From the NCBI RefSeq assembly GCF_900111075.1, contig NZ_FOFZ01000004.1, forward strand, positions 1-64,000: a stretch of 64,000 nucleotides of DNA, read 5' to 3'. The translations under genes and the position numbers were made by a program. Shown here piece by piece: positions 56,538 through 64,000 of the stretch. Positions within the stretch are counted from its first letter, which is position 1; each line of letters opens with the position of its first letter. The notes beneath the pieces were generated by a model that was not told the origin of the DNA, did no database searches, and saw only the letters and a list, made by a program, of their open reading frames with translations. Source of the stretch: Flavobacterium frigoris (GTDB lineage: Bacteria; Bacteroidota; Bacteroidia; Flavobacteriales; Flavobacteriaceae).

Positions 56538-59500
56538 ATGCAAGAAGGAATTTCAGGTAAAATTGCCAACTTTTTCATCAACTCAAAACTAACTATTTTG
56601 ATGATGATTGGTTTGATGATCATTGGGGTTTATAGTTCTTTTCTTATTCCAAGAGAAGAAGAGCCACAAATTAATGTCCCGATGGCTGATGTCATGGTGG
56701 GATATCCAGGAGCGAGCCCTACCGAGGTAGAAAGCCGTGTGGCAAAACCGCTGGAGAAAATCATCTCAAATATCAAAGGGGTTGAGCACGTGCATACGAT
56801 GGCCATGAATGGTCAGGCGATGCTTATCGTTCAATTTTATGTAGGTCAAGATGTGGAGCGTTCGTATGTAAAATTATACGACGAATTAGCAAAACACGAA
56901 GACATGTTCCCAAAAGGAGTGTACAAACCAATGGTAAAAACACGTTCTATTGATGATGTACCCATGCTTGGGATCACGCTTTGGAGCGATAAAATGGATG
57001 ATTTTCAATTGCGCCAAATTGCCGAAGAAGTAACCTCGGAAGTAGAAAAAGTAAAAGATGTTGCCATCACCAAAGAAATTGGCGGAAGAAGCCGTGTACT
57101 AAAAGTGATTTTAGACAAAGATAAAATGGCAGAGAACGGCATCGACCCTATGGGTATTATGCAAATGATTCAAGCGAATAACAGCAGTTCTCAATCCGGG
57201 AGTTTTGTCAATACCGATGAAGAATATTTGATTACGACAGGGAAGTTCTTAACGTCAGCTGACGATGTAGAAAATCTGGTTGTAGGTGTTAATAAAAATA
57301 TGCCTGTTTACTTAAAACAAGTCGCAACGGTTCAAGACGGCCCTTCTACGGCAAAAAGCTATGTATCCTTTGGCTACAGTAAATCAAACGAAAAATACAA
57401 AGACGCAAAATCAGAATATCCTGCCGTAACCCTATCTGTTGGTAAGGTAAAAGGCGCTGATGCGATGAAAATTTCGGAGAAAATCATTGACAAAGTAGAA
57501 CATTTAAAAACAACTATAATACCTAATGATGTTCATGTTGAAGTAACCCGTAATTACGGTGAAACAGCATCAGATAAAGTAGGTGAATTGTTGCTGCACT
57601 TAGGTATCGCTATTTTGGCCGTTACTATTTTAGTAATGTTTGCCATGGGCTGGCGAGGTGGATTAGTGGTATTCTTCTCGGTTCCATTAACATTTGCTTT
57701 GACATTATTCAGTTACTATATGCTGGATTATACGTTGAACCGAATCACGCTTTTTGCCTTGGTTTTTGTGGTGGGAATTGTCGTTGATGATAGTATTATT
57801 ATCGCAGAGAATATGCACAGGCATTTTAAGATGAAGCGATTACCATTTAAACAAGCCGCTATTTACGCGATAAATGAAGTAGGAAATCCAACGATTTTAG
57901 CGACATTTACGGTTATTGCAGCTATTTTACCCATGGCGTTTGTATCTGGAATGATGGGACCATATATGAGTCCGATGCCTATAGGCGCTTCGATTGCGAT
58001 GATATTATCACTGTTTGTTGCCTTGACGGTTACGCCTTATTTAGGCTATCATTTACTGCAAGAAAAAGACGAGCAAGGACATAAAGAAGCCGAAGGTTTA
58101 GAAACTAGTTTCATTTATAAAATGTACAACAAGCTAGAGCGTCCTTTACTAGAAAGCAGCATGAAACGAAGAGTGCTTGTGGGAGTGACTGTTTTATTAC
58201 TATTTGGTTCTGTTGGTATGTTTTTTACCAAGTCAGTTTTGGTGAAAATGTTGCCTTTTGATAATAAAAACGAATTTCAAGTCGTAATTGATATGCCCGA
58301 AGGAGCGACTCTGGAAAGAACAGCAGCCGTTACTAAAGAAATTGCACAGTATTTAACCACAATCCCAGAAGTTGTTGATTATCAAAACTACATTGGAACC
58401 TCGGCTCCAATCACTTTTAACGGATTAGTACGTCATTATGATTTACGTGGTGGAAGTAATATGGCTGATATTCAAGTGAATTTATTGCACAAAGAAGATC
58501 GAAAATTACAAAGTCACGACATTGCCAAAAATGTACGTCCATATATTCAAAAAATTGCCAAGAAATATGGTGCGAATGTAAAAATTATCGAAGTTCCGCC
58601 AGGACCTCCTGTATTATCGACATTGGTAGCTGAGATTTATGGTCCCAATTACAAAGACCAAATTAAAGTGGCACAACAAGTAAAAGATATTTTGCATAAA
58701 ACAGAAGGTATCGTAGATATCGACTGGACTGTGGAAGATAATCAAACGGAATACAAACTGGAAGTAGACAAGGAAAAAGCAATGCTGAATGGGATTGCAC
58801 CGCAACAAATAGTGGGGAATTTGACTTATCTATTGAAAGAATATCCTGTTTCTAATTTGTATGCTGAAAATTCTAATGACAATGTGGGGATTGTTCTTTC
58901 GCTTGACGACAAAGACAAAACGAGCTTGCAAGACATTCAGAACCTGAAAATAAAAGGAAGTCAGGGGAATATGATTCCGGTGAGTGATTTGGTAAAAGTA
59001 AAAACAGATACTTTACAAAAAACCATTTATAGAAAAGATCAAAAACGTGTGGTTTATGTAACCGCTGATATGGCTGGAGCATTAGAAAGTCCCGTGTATG
59101 CTATTCTGGGAATGACGGAGAAACTGGATAAAATGAAAATTCCAAAAGGATACAAAGTCAATGAATTGTACATGGAACAACCCACAGATGAAAGTGATTT
59201 TACGGTAAAATGGGATGGGGAATGGCAGATTACATTAGAAGTATTCCGTGATTTAGGAGTAGCCTTTCTAGTAGCTATCGTGATTATTTATATGTTGATT
59301 GTGGGCTGGTTCCAGAACTTCAAAACACCAATGGTGATGATGCTTGCGATTCCGCTATCCTTAATCGGAATTGTGTTTGGGCATTGGTTATTAGGCGCTT
59401 ATTTTACAGCAACTTCTTTTATTGGTATGATTGCCTTGGCAGGTGTTATGGTGAGAAATTCAGTTTTACTGATTGACTTTATCGAAATAAGATTGAATGA

Positions 59501-59783
59501 TGGCGTACCGTTAAAACAAGCGATTATTGAGGCTGGAGCAGTAAGAACCTCTCCTATTCTATTGACAACAGGTGCAGTAGTTATTGGAGCTTCTATTATT
59601 TTATTTGATCCGTTATTTCAAGGATTGGCGATTTCGTTAGTATTTGGAGCCATTGTTTCTACTATTCTAACATTGATTGTCGTGCCCATAATTTACTATG
59701 TGACGGAGAGAAAGAAATGGGAATCCTCCCCCAGCCACTCCGAAGGAGGGGAGCTAGAACCTAAAAAAGAAACTATTGTATAA
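56538..59783 (+). CDS. RND-family inner-membrane efflux pump
   Basis: 1081 residues, twelve membrane helices. The proton-relay pair Asp417-Asp418 is in TM4 (GIVVDDSIIIAEN), as in the AcrB/HAE branch; metal-pump (CusA-type) TM4 usually lacks this pair. Opening LTILMMIGLMIIGVYSSFLI is TM1; porter domains lie at about 40-330 and 560-860. Substrate unknown; from the regulon, sulfur compounds or thiols are a guess only. The last 15 codons (SSPSHSEGGELE) come from a dispersed repeat at 59724-59752. Forms the pump with TolC and the adaptor. Confidence 0.88.
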   Translation: MQEGISGKIANFFINSKLTILMMIGLMIIGVYSSFLIPREEEPQINVPMADVMVGYPGASPTEVESRVAKPLEKIISNIKGVEHVHTMAMNGQAMLIVQFYVGQDVERSYVKLYDELAKHEDMFPKGVYKPMVKTRSIDDVPMLGITLWSDKMDDFQLRQIAEEVTSEVEKVKDVAITKEIGGRSRVLKVILDKDKMAENGIDPMGIMQMIQANNSSSQSGSFVNTDEEYLITTGKFLTSADDVENLVVGVNKNMPVYLKQVATVQDGPSTAKSYVSFGYSKSNEKYKDAKSEYPAVTLSVGKVKGADAMKISEKIIDKVEHLKTTIIPNDVHVEVTRNYGETASDKVGELLLHLGIAILAVTILVMFAMGWRGGLVVFFSVPLTFALTLFSYYMLDYTLNRITLFALVFVVGIVVDDSIIIAENMHRHFKMKRLPFKQAAIYAINEVGNPTILATFTVIAAILPMAFVSGMMGPYMSPMPIGASIAMILSLFVALTVTPYLGYHLLQEKDEQGHKEAEGLETSFIYKMYNKLERPLLESSMKRRVLVGVTVLLLFGSVGMFFTKSVLVKMLPFDNKNEFQVVIDMPEGATLERTAAVTKEIAQYLTTIPEVVDYQNYIGTSAPITFNGLVRHYDLRGGSNMADIQVNLLHKEDRKLQSHDIAKNVRPYIQKIAKKYGANVKIIEVPPGPPVLSTLVAEIYGPNYKDQIKVAQQVKDILHKTEGIVDIDWTVEDNQTEYKLEVDKEKAMLNGIAPQQIVGNLTYLLKEYPVSNLYAENSNDNVGIVLSLDDKDKTSLQDIQNLKIKGSQGNMIPVSDLVKVKTDTLQKTIYRKDQKRVVYVTADMAGALESPVYAILGMTEKLDKMKIPKGYKVNELYMEQPTDESDFTVKWDGEWQITLEVFRDLGVAFLVAIVIIYMLIVGWFQNFKTPMVMMLAIPLSLIGIVFGHWLLGAYFTATSFIGMIALAGVMVRNSVLLIDFIEIRLNDGVPLKQAIIEAGAVRTSPILLTTGAVVIGASIILFDPLFQGLAISLVFGAIVSTILTLIVVPIIYYVTERKKWESSPSHSEGGELEPKKETIV

Positions 59784-59829
59784 TTTTAATTACTCCAATT
59801 TCCTCCCCTTTGGGGAGGTCAGCTGGGGA
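59724..59829. repeat. Inverted pair of CTCCCC/GGGGAG repeats, one inside the RND 3' end
   Basis: Element 1 at 59724-59752 (tcctcccccagccactccga...) is coding for the C-terminal tail of the RND pump. Element 2 at 59801-59829 (tcctccccTTTggggaggtc...) reads as its inverted relative. Each has an internal stem (CCTCCCC/GGGGAGG in element 2). The pair brackets the RND stop codon. Confidence 0.7.
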
Positions 59830-59844
59830 AAATAATATAACTCT

Positions 59845-60150
59845 ATGAAACTACTAATTATCACCGCAATTAAAGCATTTGACGCAGCAGTCAAAAAAAT
59901 GCTAAAACAAGCAGAAGTACAAACTTTTAGCTACAAGGATGTAACAGGATTTAAAGATATTTCTGAAGTGTCAATGGAAGGAAATTGGTTTGGAAGCGAA
60001 ATGAGCGAAAACGAATCCATATTGTATTACGCCTTTGTAGACAACGGAAATGTAGATACATTGATTGAAAAAGTGAATGAATTCAATGCGAAACAAGAAA
60101 GTTTGTCAAACATTCATGTGGCAGTATTAAATATTGAAAAACACAATTAA
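59845..60150 (+). CDS. Small PII-like-fold protein of the RND operon
   Basis: 101 residues. The layout (MKLLIITAIKAFDAAVKKML strand-helix, VQTFSYKDVTGFKDI, ILYYAFVDNGNVDTLIEKV, IHVAVLNIEK) resembles PII/CutA-like ferredoxin folds found next to efflux pumps. No clear nucleotide-binding loop sequence. The function is unknown; possibly a pump regulator. It lies 61 bp after the RND stop with one repeat element between. Confidence 0.55.
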   Translation: MKLLIITAIKAFDAAVKKMLKQAEVQTFSYKDVTGFKDISEVSMEGNWFGSEMSENESILYYAFVDNGNVDTLIEKVNEFNAKQESLSNIHVAVLNIEKHN

Positions 60151-60164
60151 TAAAATTATAAAAT

Positions 60165-60350
60165 ATGAAAAACAAAGTTTTTAGAATACTAGTAGGATCA
60201 TTTATCTTAATCAGTCTATTATTATCCGTTTACGTTAATCAAAACTGGTTGTGGTTCACGGCTTTTATAGGAGTCAATTTAATTCAATCCGGTTTTACCA
60301 AATGGTGTTTACTGGAAACTATTTTATCCAAAATCGGACTGAAAGACTAA
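60165..60350 (+). CDS. DUF2892-like small membrane protein
   Basis: 61 residues, two helices (FRILVGSFILISLLLSVYV and WLWFTAFIGVNLIQSGFTKW) with a single cysteine in TKWCLLETI. Same family type as the protein at 29096 in the sulfide locus, here closing the RND operon ahead of a strong terminator. Function unknown. Confidence 0.75.
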   Translation: MKNKVFRILVGSFILISLLLSVYVNQNWLWFTAFIGVNLIQSGFTKWCLLETILSKIGLKD

Positions 60351-60370
60351 TTCCCATTTATATAAATCTA

Positions 60371-60401
60371 AACCCCGATTTGCCACAAGCAGCTCGGGGT
60401 T
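60371..60401 (+). terminator. Terminator of the RND operon
   Basis: AACCCCGA (60371-60378) pairs with TCGGGGTT (60394-60401), followed by a T run. Twenty bases past the stop of the DUF2892-like gene. Confidence 0.88.
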
Positions 60402-60420
60402 TTTTATGCGCTTATTTTTT

Positions 60421-60525
60421 TGGGCGTGTCCCCACCTACACTCCGTTGCGGTGCGGTCGGGCTATACGCTATATCTTTATGGCTTGAAGAAACGCCATAA
60501 AGGATGCCGCTTCTATCCCTCACGC
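60421..60525. repeat. Dispersed structured repeat, copy B (inverted relative of copy A)
   Basis: Shares with 56404-56523, on the opposite strand, the words GGGCGTG, GGTCGGGCTA and TATCCCTCACGC. The middle differs and forms its own stem (ATGGC...GCCAT near 60479-60498). Frames running through it are not genes. Confidence 0.65.
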
Positions 60526-60541
60526 AAAACACAACAGCGTT

Positions 60542-60651
60542 TGTCATTGCGGGCAGAATTGTTATTGCGAGCGAAGCGAAGCAATCTCACTAACAAAGGC
60601 ACACAAGTTGAGCAGCAGGATGGGATTGCTTCGTTCCTCGCAATGACAAGT
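60542..60651. repeat. Palindromic repeat with ATTGCGAGCGAAGC arms
   Basis: Left arm GCGAGCGAAGCGAAGCAATC (60567-60586) and right arm GATTGCTTCGTTCCTCGC (60623-60640) are near-perfect inverted copies, with outer TGTCATTGC/GCAATGACA arms. A 36-bp central loop. This GC-rich palindrome class occurs widely in bacterial intergenic DNA. It fills the rest of the gap ahead of the DoxX gene. Confidence 0.75.
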
Positions 60652-60689
60652 TTACGCGTAAATAAATCGTGATTACAAAACAATTGACT

Positions 60690-60697
60690 ACATTTGC
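60690..60697 (+). promoter_or_regulatory. -7 element of the DoxX/MarR/nitroreductase operon
   Basis: TACATTTG, perfect TAnnTTTG match, about 40 bases ahead of the DoxX start and downstream of the repeats. Confidence 0.5.
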
Positions 60698-60737
60698 ATC
60701 GTCCACGACATAAACGCGTACGATTAAAATTAAAAAA

Positions 60738-61169
60738 ATGAGTAAAACCATAGAAACAACATTGATACAAAATATTTTCAGAATACTATTAGCCTTTTTT
60801 ATGGTCTATGCCGGATTCAGTCACCTTACTTTTAATAGAGTAGATTTTCAGGCGCAAGTACCAGACTGGTTACCGCTAAGCAAAGATTCGGTCGTAGTAC
60901 TATCTGGTATAGTAGAAATGGCATTGGGTCTCGGTTTGGCTTTTTGGAAAAAGGAACGAGTTGTATTTGGTTGGGCACTCGCGTTGTTTTTTATTTTAGT
61001 GTTTCCAGGAAATATTGCGCAATACTTAGATCAAAAAGATGCTTTTGGAGCACTAAATTCAGATAAGGCACGTTTAATACGTCTGTTTTTCCAACCAGTA
61101 CTTATTGCCTGGGCATTATGGTCAACTGGCGCGTTTAAAGACTGGAGAACCAGAAAAACAGAAGACTAA
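60738..61169 (+). CDS. DoxX-family membrane protein
   Basis: 143 residues, four membrane helices (ILLAFFMVYAGFSHLTF, VVVLSGIVEMALGLGLAFW, FGWALALFFILVFPGNIAQ, LFFQPVLIAWALWSTGAF). The family includes electron-transfer-linked subunits and stress proteins; the role here is unclear. The MarR gene starts one base after its stop codon, so they are co-transcribed. Confidence 0.8.
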   Translation: MSKTIETTLIQNIFRILLAFFMVYAGFSHLTFNRVDFQAQVPDWLPLSKDSVVVLSGIVEMALGLGLAFWKKERVVFGWALALFFILVFPGNIAQYLDQKDAFGALNSDKARLIRLFFQPVLIAWALWSTGAFKDWRTRKTED

Positions 61170-61170
61170 T

Positions 61171-61629
61171 ATGGACGATGCACAATTAAAATTAAGCAGC
61201 CAAGTTTGCTTCCCGCTCTACTCCGCTTCCCGTCTCCTCACTAAGGCCTACAAACCTTATTTAGACGAAATGGGGATAACGTATCCACAGTATTTAGTGC
61301 TACTAGTATTGTGGGAAAACGATGATCTTTCTGTAAATCAGATTACCGAGAAGCTGCTGCTGAATACCAATACACTTTCACCATTGCTAAAACGCATGGA
61401 AAAAATGGAACTCCTGCAACGCAATCGTTCTACTACAGATGAAAGAAGTGTTATTGTACAGCTTACAAAAAAAGGAAAAAACTTAAAAGACCAAGCAAAG
61501 CCCATTCCTGAAAAACTCATCAAAATATTGCTTACCGAAAATATCAAGATATCCGATGTACTGCAGCTAAAAGAGATGCTGAATGAATGGATTAAAATAC
61601 TAGGAGAAGGCAACAAAAATTTAGAATAA
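61171..61629 (+). CDS. MarR-family regulator, OhrR-like
   Basis: 152 residues from the ATG at 61171 (MDDAQLKLSSQVCFPLYSASR). The N-terminal Cys13 in QVCFPLYSASR is the peroxide-sensing cysteine position of OhrR proteins. Winged helix in SVNQITEKLLLNTNTLSPLL and wing RSTTDERSVIV. It lies between DoxX and a nitroreductase gene, which may be its targets. A second, Cys-poorer MarR is at 63515. Confidence 0.85.
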   Translation: MDDAQLKLSSQVCFPLYSASRLLTKAYKPYLDEMGITYPQYLVLLVLWENDDLSVNQITEKLLLNTNTLSPLLKRMEKMELLQRNRSTTDERSVIVQLTKKGKNLKDQAKPIPEKLIKILLTENIKISDVLQLKEMLNEWIKILGEGNKNLE

Positions 61630-61652
61630 AACAAAAAATAAAAACAAAGAAT

Positions 61653-62285
61653 ATGGAATTATTAGACAAATTAAATTGGAGATACGCTGCTAAAGCGATG
61701 AATGGTACAAAAGTATCACAAGAAAAAATTGACAACATAATTGAAGCAATATCACTTGCTCCTACATCAAGTGGTTTACAACCGTTTGAAGTAATTGTAA
61801 TTACAAATCAAGAATTAAAAGAAAAAATCAGACCTATTTCTTGGAACCAATCCGTTGTTACTGATTGTTCTCATTTGTTTGTATTCGCTGCCTGGGATAC
61901 TTACACCGCTGAACGCATTAACAAAATGTTTGATTTAACAAACACCATTCGTGGTTTTAAAAACGAAGGTTGGGAAAATTACCGTCAGATGCTTTTAAAT
62001 CTTTATCCGCAAAAGGATGCTGAGGAAAACTTTACCCACGCCGCTAAACAAGCTTACATCGCATTATCGCAAGCTATTACTGCTGCCGCTTTTGAAGGAG
62101 TTGACAGTACACCTTTAGAAGGTTTTGATGCTGATGCATTGGATGAAATTTTAGGATTAAGAGCTAAAGGACTTAGAAGTTGCGTTATGCTTCCTGTAGG
62201 TTATAGAGACAGTGAAAATGACTGGTTAGTTAATCTTACTAAAGTGAGAAAAAGCAAAGAAGATTTAGTTACTTTAATTGATTAG
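61653..62285 (+). CDS. NAD(P)H nitroreductase family oxidoreductase
   Basis: 210 residues. Nitroreductase (NfsB-like) fold: NWRYAAKAMNGTKVSQEKID, the FMN-contact SLAPTSSGLQPFEVIVI, and the C-terminal GLRAKGLRSCVMLPVGYRD. Binds FMN as a dimer and reduces nitro compounds or quinones with NAD(P)H. Twenty-three bases after the marR gene; a strong terminator follows. Confidence 0.88.
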   Translation: MELLDKLNWRYAAKAMNGTKVSQEKIDNIIEAISLAPTSSGLQPFEVIVITNQELKEKIRPISWNQSVVTDCSHLFVFAAWDTYTAERINKMFDLTNTIRGFKNEGWENYRQMLLNLYPQKDAEENFTHAAKQAYIALSQAITAAAFEGVDSTPLEGFDADALDEILGLRAKGLRSCVMLPVGYRDSENDWLVNLTKVRKSKEDLVTLID

Positions 62286-62305
62286 TACCTAAAATTAGAT
62301 AAGCT

Positions 62306-62342
62306 AAAGCGGTTTGAGTATACACTCCAACCGCTTTTTTTT
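62306..62342 (+). terminator. Terminator of the DoxX-MarR-nitroreductase operon
   Basis: AAAGCGGTTTGAG pairs with CTCCAACCGCTTT (one bulge), followed by eight T. Directly after the nitroreductase stop. Confidence 0.85.
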
Positions 62343-62536
62343 TGTTCTATATCTTGGACCTCATAACTCCACTACCGCACAAATCCTTCAACATGGAAAA
62401 CGTAGACCTAAAGCTAGCACAGCTTCCTCCTTTGTCATAAAGGAAATTTTACACTCAAATACTTATGTTCTCAATAAGCCAATTTTAACTATCTCCGTTT
62501 ATTTCATATATTCGTTCTGTACAAAACGATGCCAAA

Positions 62537-63076
62537 ATGAACTTCAAATCTTTTCCAGAAATAAAATCAGAACGTCTTTTATTAAGAAAATTGAAAGAAT
62601 CTGATGATGCAGTTATCTTATACTTACGCTCTGACGAAACGATTAATCAATATATCGAAAGACCAGAAAACAGAAAAACAAAGACTATCGAGCAAGCACT
62701 CCAATTTATAAATGAAATAACCGATGACTACCACAATAATAAATCGGTAACTTGGGGCATCATTTATAAAAACGAACCTCAACTTATAGGAACAATTTGC
62801 TTGTGGAACATTTCCGAGAACAATACCCTTGCCGAAGTGGGTTATGCCCTTAATCCTGCGTTCCAAAATAAGGGAATTATGAGCGAAGCGCTAAATTGCG
62901 TTATTAATTTTGGCTTCAATGAATTAAAACTAGACAAGATCGAAGCCTTCACACATCATAAAAATGAGAGCTCTAAAAAAATATTAGAAAAAAATGGATT
63001 TACGTTTATGGAAAACCGAAAAGATCAAGACAATGATGCTAACAGTATTTATGAACTTTTAAATAGTCAGAGTTAA
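62537..63076 (+). CDS. GNAT acetyltransferase, RimJ/RimL type
   Basis: 179 residues. RimJ/RimL opening (FPEIKSERLLLRKLKESDD), acetyl-CoA pyrophosphate-loop region NPAFQNKGIMSEALNCVINF, and NESSKKILEKNGF, the family end motif. Could acetylate ribosomal-protein N-termini or a small amine; unassigned. Stand-alone gene; the 250 bp upstream holds the terminator and nothing else recognisable. Confidence 0.87.
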   Translation: MNFKSFPEIKSERLLLRKLKESDDAVILYLRSDETINQYIERPENRKTKTIEQALQFINEITDDYHNNKSVTWGIIYKNEPQLIGTICLWNISENNTLAEVGYALNPAFQNKGIMSEALNCVINFGFNELKLDKIEAFTHHKNESSKKILEKNGFTFMENRKDQDNDANSIYELLNSQS

Positions 63077-63384
63077 CTAATTGCGATTTCCTCATACAAT
63101 TTTAAATCACAGCTCATAAATCTAAGGTTTTGAATTTCGTCTGTATTAATTTTTAAAAAAAATTAGCTTCCAAAAAAAAATAAAGTGAGATGATAAAGTC
63201 AGTAGTTACTATCATTATCAGCTATAAATACGTCTCAATACTACTTACTCTTCTATAAATCAATGGAAACAAATCACTTTAAAAACAATTTAAAGGAAGT
63301 TCATTTTTTATAACTCCTATCAACCTCTCTAAAAAAGCAACTACACCTAGCCTTCAAAAAACCATCTAAAACACTATAAAACAA
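63077..63384. other. Intergenic stretch
   Basis: AT-rich. No frame, repeat or hairpin I can support before the MarR operators that begin at 63385. Confidence 0.4.
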
Positions 63385-63488
63385 GTGTATACACCCAATA
63401 AAGCAAACTGTTTTACAATACTTACTTAAAATTTTAACAAAAAAACAACAGACACTTGTATATACAACTAAAATAAGTGTTACATTTG
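63385..63488 (+). promoter_or_regulatory. Promoter with two palindromic MarR-type operators
   Basis: GTGTATACAC (63385-63394) and TTGTATATACAA (63456-63467) are perfect palindromes sharing the GTATAyAC core. The second overlaps the expected -33 position of the TACATTTG -7 box at 63481-63488. MarR genes usually autoregulate through such sites. Confidence 0.6.
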
Positions 63489-63514
63489 TACCAACAAATA
63501 AATAATGTATTGGT

Positions 63515-63970
63515 ATGAAAATTGAAGACATCATAAAAACTACAGCGGTTTTAAATAATTCAAATCGAATTATTTTAAATGTAATGTATACCGAAAACGT
63601 CATCAATGAGAAATTCAATGAAGTTTTGAAGCCGTATGAGTTATCTGGAGAACAATACAATGTGTTACGGATACTAAGAGGGCAAAAAGGGAACCCCGCT
63701 AATATGAGTGTCATTCAGGAACGCATGATTGCAAAAACGAGTAACACCACCCGTCTGGTAGATAAATTATTATTAAAAGAATTGGTTACACGCAAAGTCT
63801 GTCCAGAAAACAGAAGAAAAATAGAGGTTTTGATTACTCAAAAAGGATTAAACGTTCTACATGAACTAGACCCTAAAGTAACGGAGCATGGTAATTATTT
63901 TTCAAAAAATTTAAATGACGAGGAATTAGAGCAATTGAATACATTACTAGAAAAATACAGAAATCAATAA
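63515..63970 (+). CDS. MarR-family transcriptional regulator
   Basis: 151 residues. Winged helix-turn-helix: YNVLRILRGQKGNPANMSVI, MIAKTSNTTRLVDKLLLKE, wing ENRRKIEVLITQKG. No N-terminal sensing cysteine, unlike the one at 61171; its Cys is in VCPENRR. Two palindromes upstream suggest autoregulation. The next gene starts ten bases downstream, so they probably share a transcript. Confidence 0.88.
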   Translation: MKIEDIIKTTAVLNNSNRIILNVMYTENVINEKFNEVLKPYELSGEQYNVLRILRGQKGNPANMSVIQERMIAKTSNTTRLVDKLLLKELVTRKVCPENRRKIEVLITQKGLNVLHELDPKVTEHGNYFSKNLNDEELEQLNTLLEKYRNQ

Positions 63971-63980
63971 AATATAAATT

Positions 63981-64000
63981 ATGAGTACTTTCTTAGAACA
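63981..64000 (+). CDS. Start of an unknown gene, cut by the window end
   Basis: ATG at 63981 followed by codons for STFLE. Only six codons are visible. It lies ten bases behind the MarR gene and is likely its target; no identity can be given. Confidence 0.5.

Noticed and set aside
60251..60770. Several overlapping open frames between the RND operon and doxX
   Set aside because: They run through terminator and dispersed repeat DNA and change frame-independent of any protein pattern.
62314..62604. 96-residue frame ahead of the GNAT gene
   Set aside because: It overlaps the terminator and the true GNAT start, with no protein-like composition.

Overview
The window looks like chromosomal DNA of a Flavobacterium-type Bacteroidetes. 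It is strongly AT-rich. Start codons lack Shine-Dalgarno sequences, and many promoters carry the Bacteroidetes -7 element TAnnTTTG. Lipoproteins with a Cys lipobox and large hybrid histidine kinases are common. Several dispersed repeat families sit between operons. I see no rRNA, tRNA, CRISPR array, prophage or intact insertion sequence.

Layout. 0-1.6 kb: a decayed REP/RAYT transposase locus next to an orphan polymorphic-toxin tip and its probable immunity gene, which lie between two inverted copies of a REP-like repeat. 1.6-3.1 kb: OsmC and an RhtA-type exporter, divergent. 3.1-8.2 kb: a DNA-damage mutagenesis cassette (self-cleaving S24 repressor, DinB, DnaE-type polymerase) with twin operators. 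8.4-10.1 kb: ParE-like toxin-antitoxin and an NmrA-type oxidoreductase. 10.3-17.5 kb: signalling genes, an outer-membrane protein, and remnants of two decayed gene copies. 17.7-21.3 kb: M1 aminopeptidase and GapN-type aldehyde dehydrogenase.

21.4-31.1 kb is a coherent sulfide/persulfide locus: rhodanese, Crp/Fnr-type regulator, TauE/SafE exporter, sulfide:quinone oxidoreductase, cytochrome bd, persulfide dioxygenase-rhodanese, a thiol-methyltransferase/HMA fusion, thioredoxin and small Cys-bearing membrane proteins. 31.2-39.5 kb: a TetR-controlled ABC exporter operon (TolC, HlyD, two ATPases, two permeases) interrupted by a ferritin-like lipoprotein, a c-type cytochrome and a cupin. 39.6-53.7 kb: three hybrid histidine kinases, one of 2112 residues, and a CheB-CheR fusion gene split by a 4-bp duplication. 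53.9-60.4 kb: an RND efflux operon. 60.4-64 kb: repeats, DoxX/MarR/nitroreductase, a GNAT acetyltransferase and a second MarR.

The main result is a regulon readable from the DNA. Five promoters (ahead of the TauE exporter, the sulfide:quinone oxidoreductase, the persulfide dioxygenase, the ferritin-like lipoprotein and the RND operon) each carry a Crp-like palindrome GTRAC-N4-GTYAC. In every case its centre is exactly 29.5 bp upstream of a TAnnTTTG-like -7 box, the geometry of a class II activator. The four-cysteine Crp/Fnr protein at 22013-22639 is the obvious candidate regulator. This links sulfide oxidation to two envelope efflux/redox operons 10 and 30 kb away.
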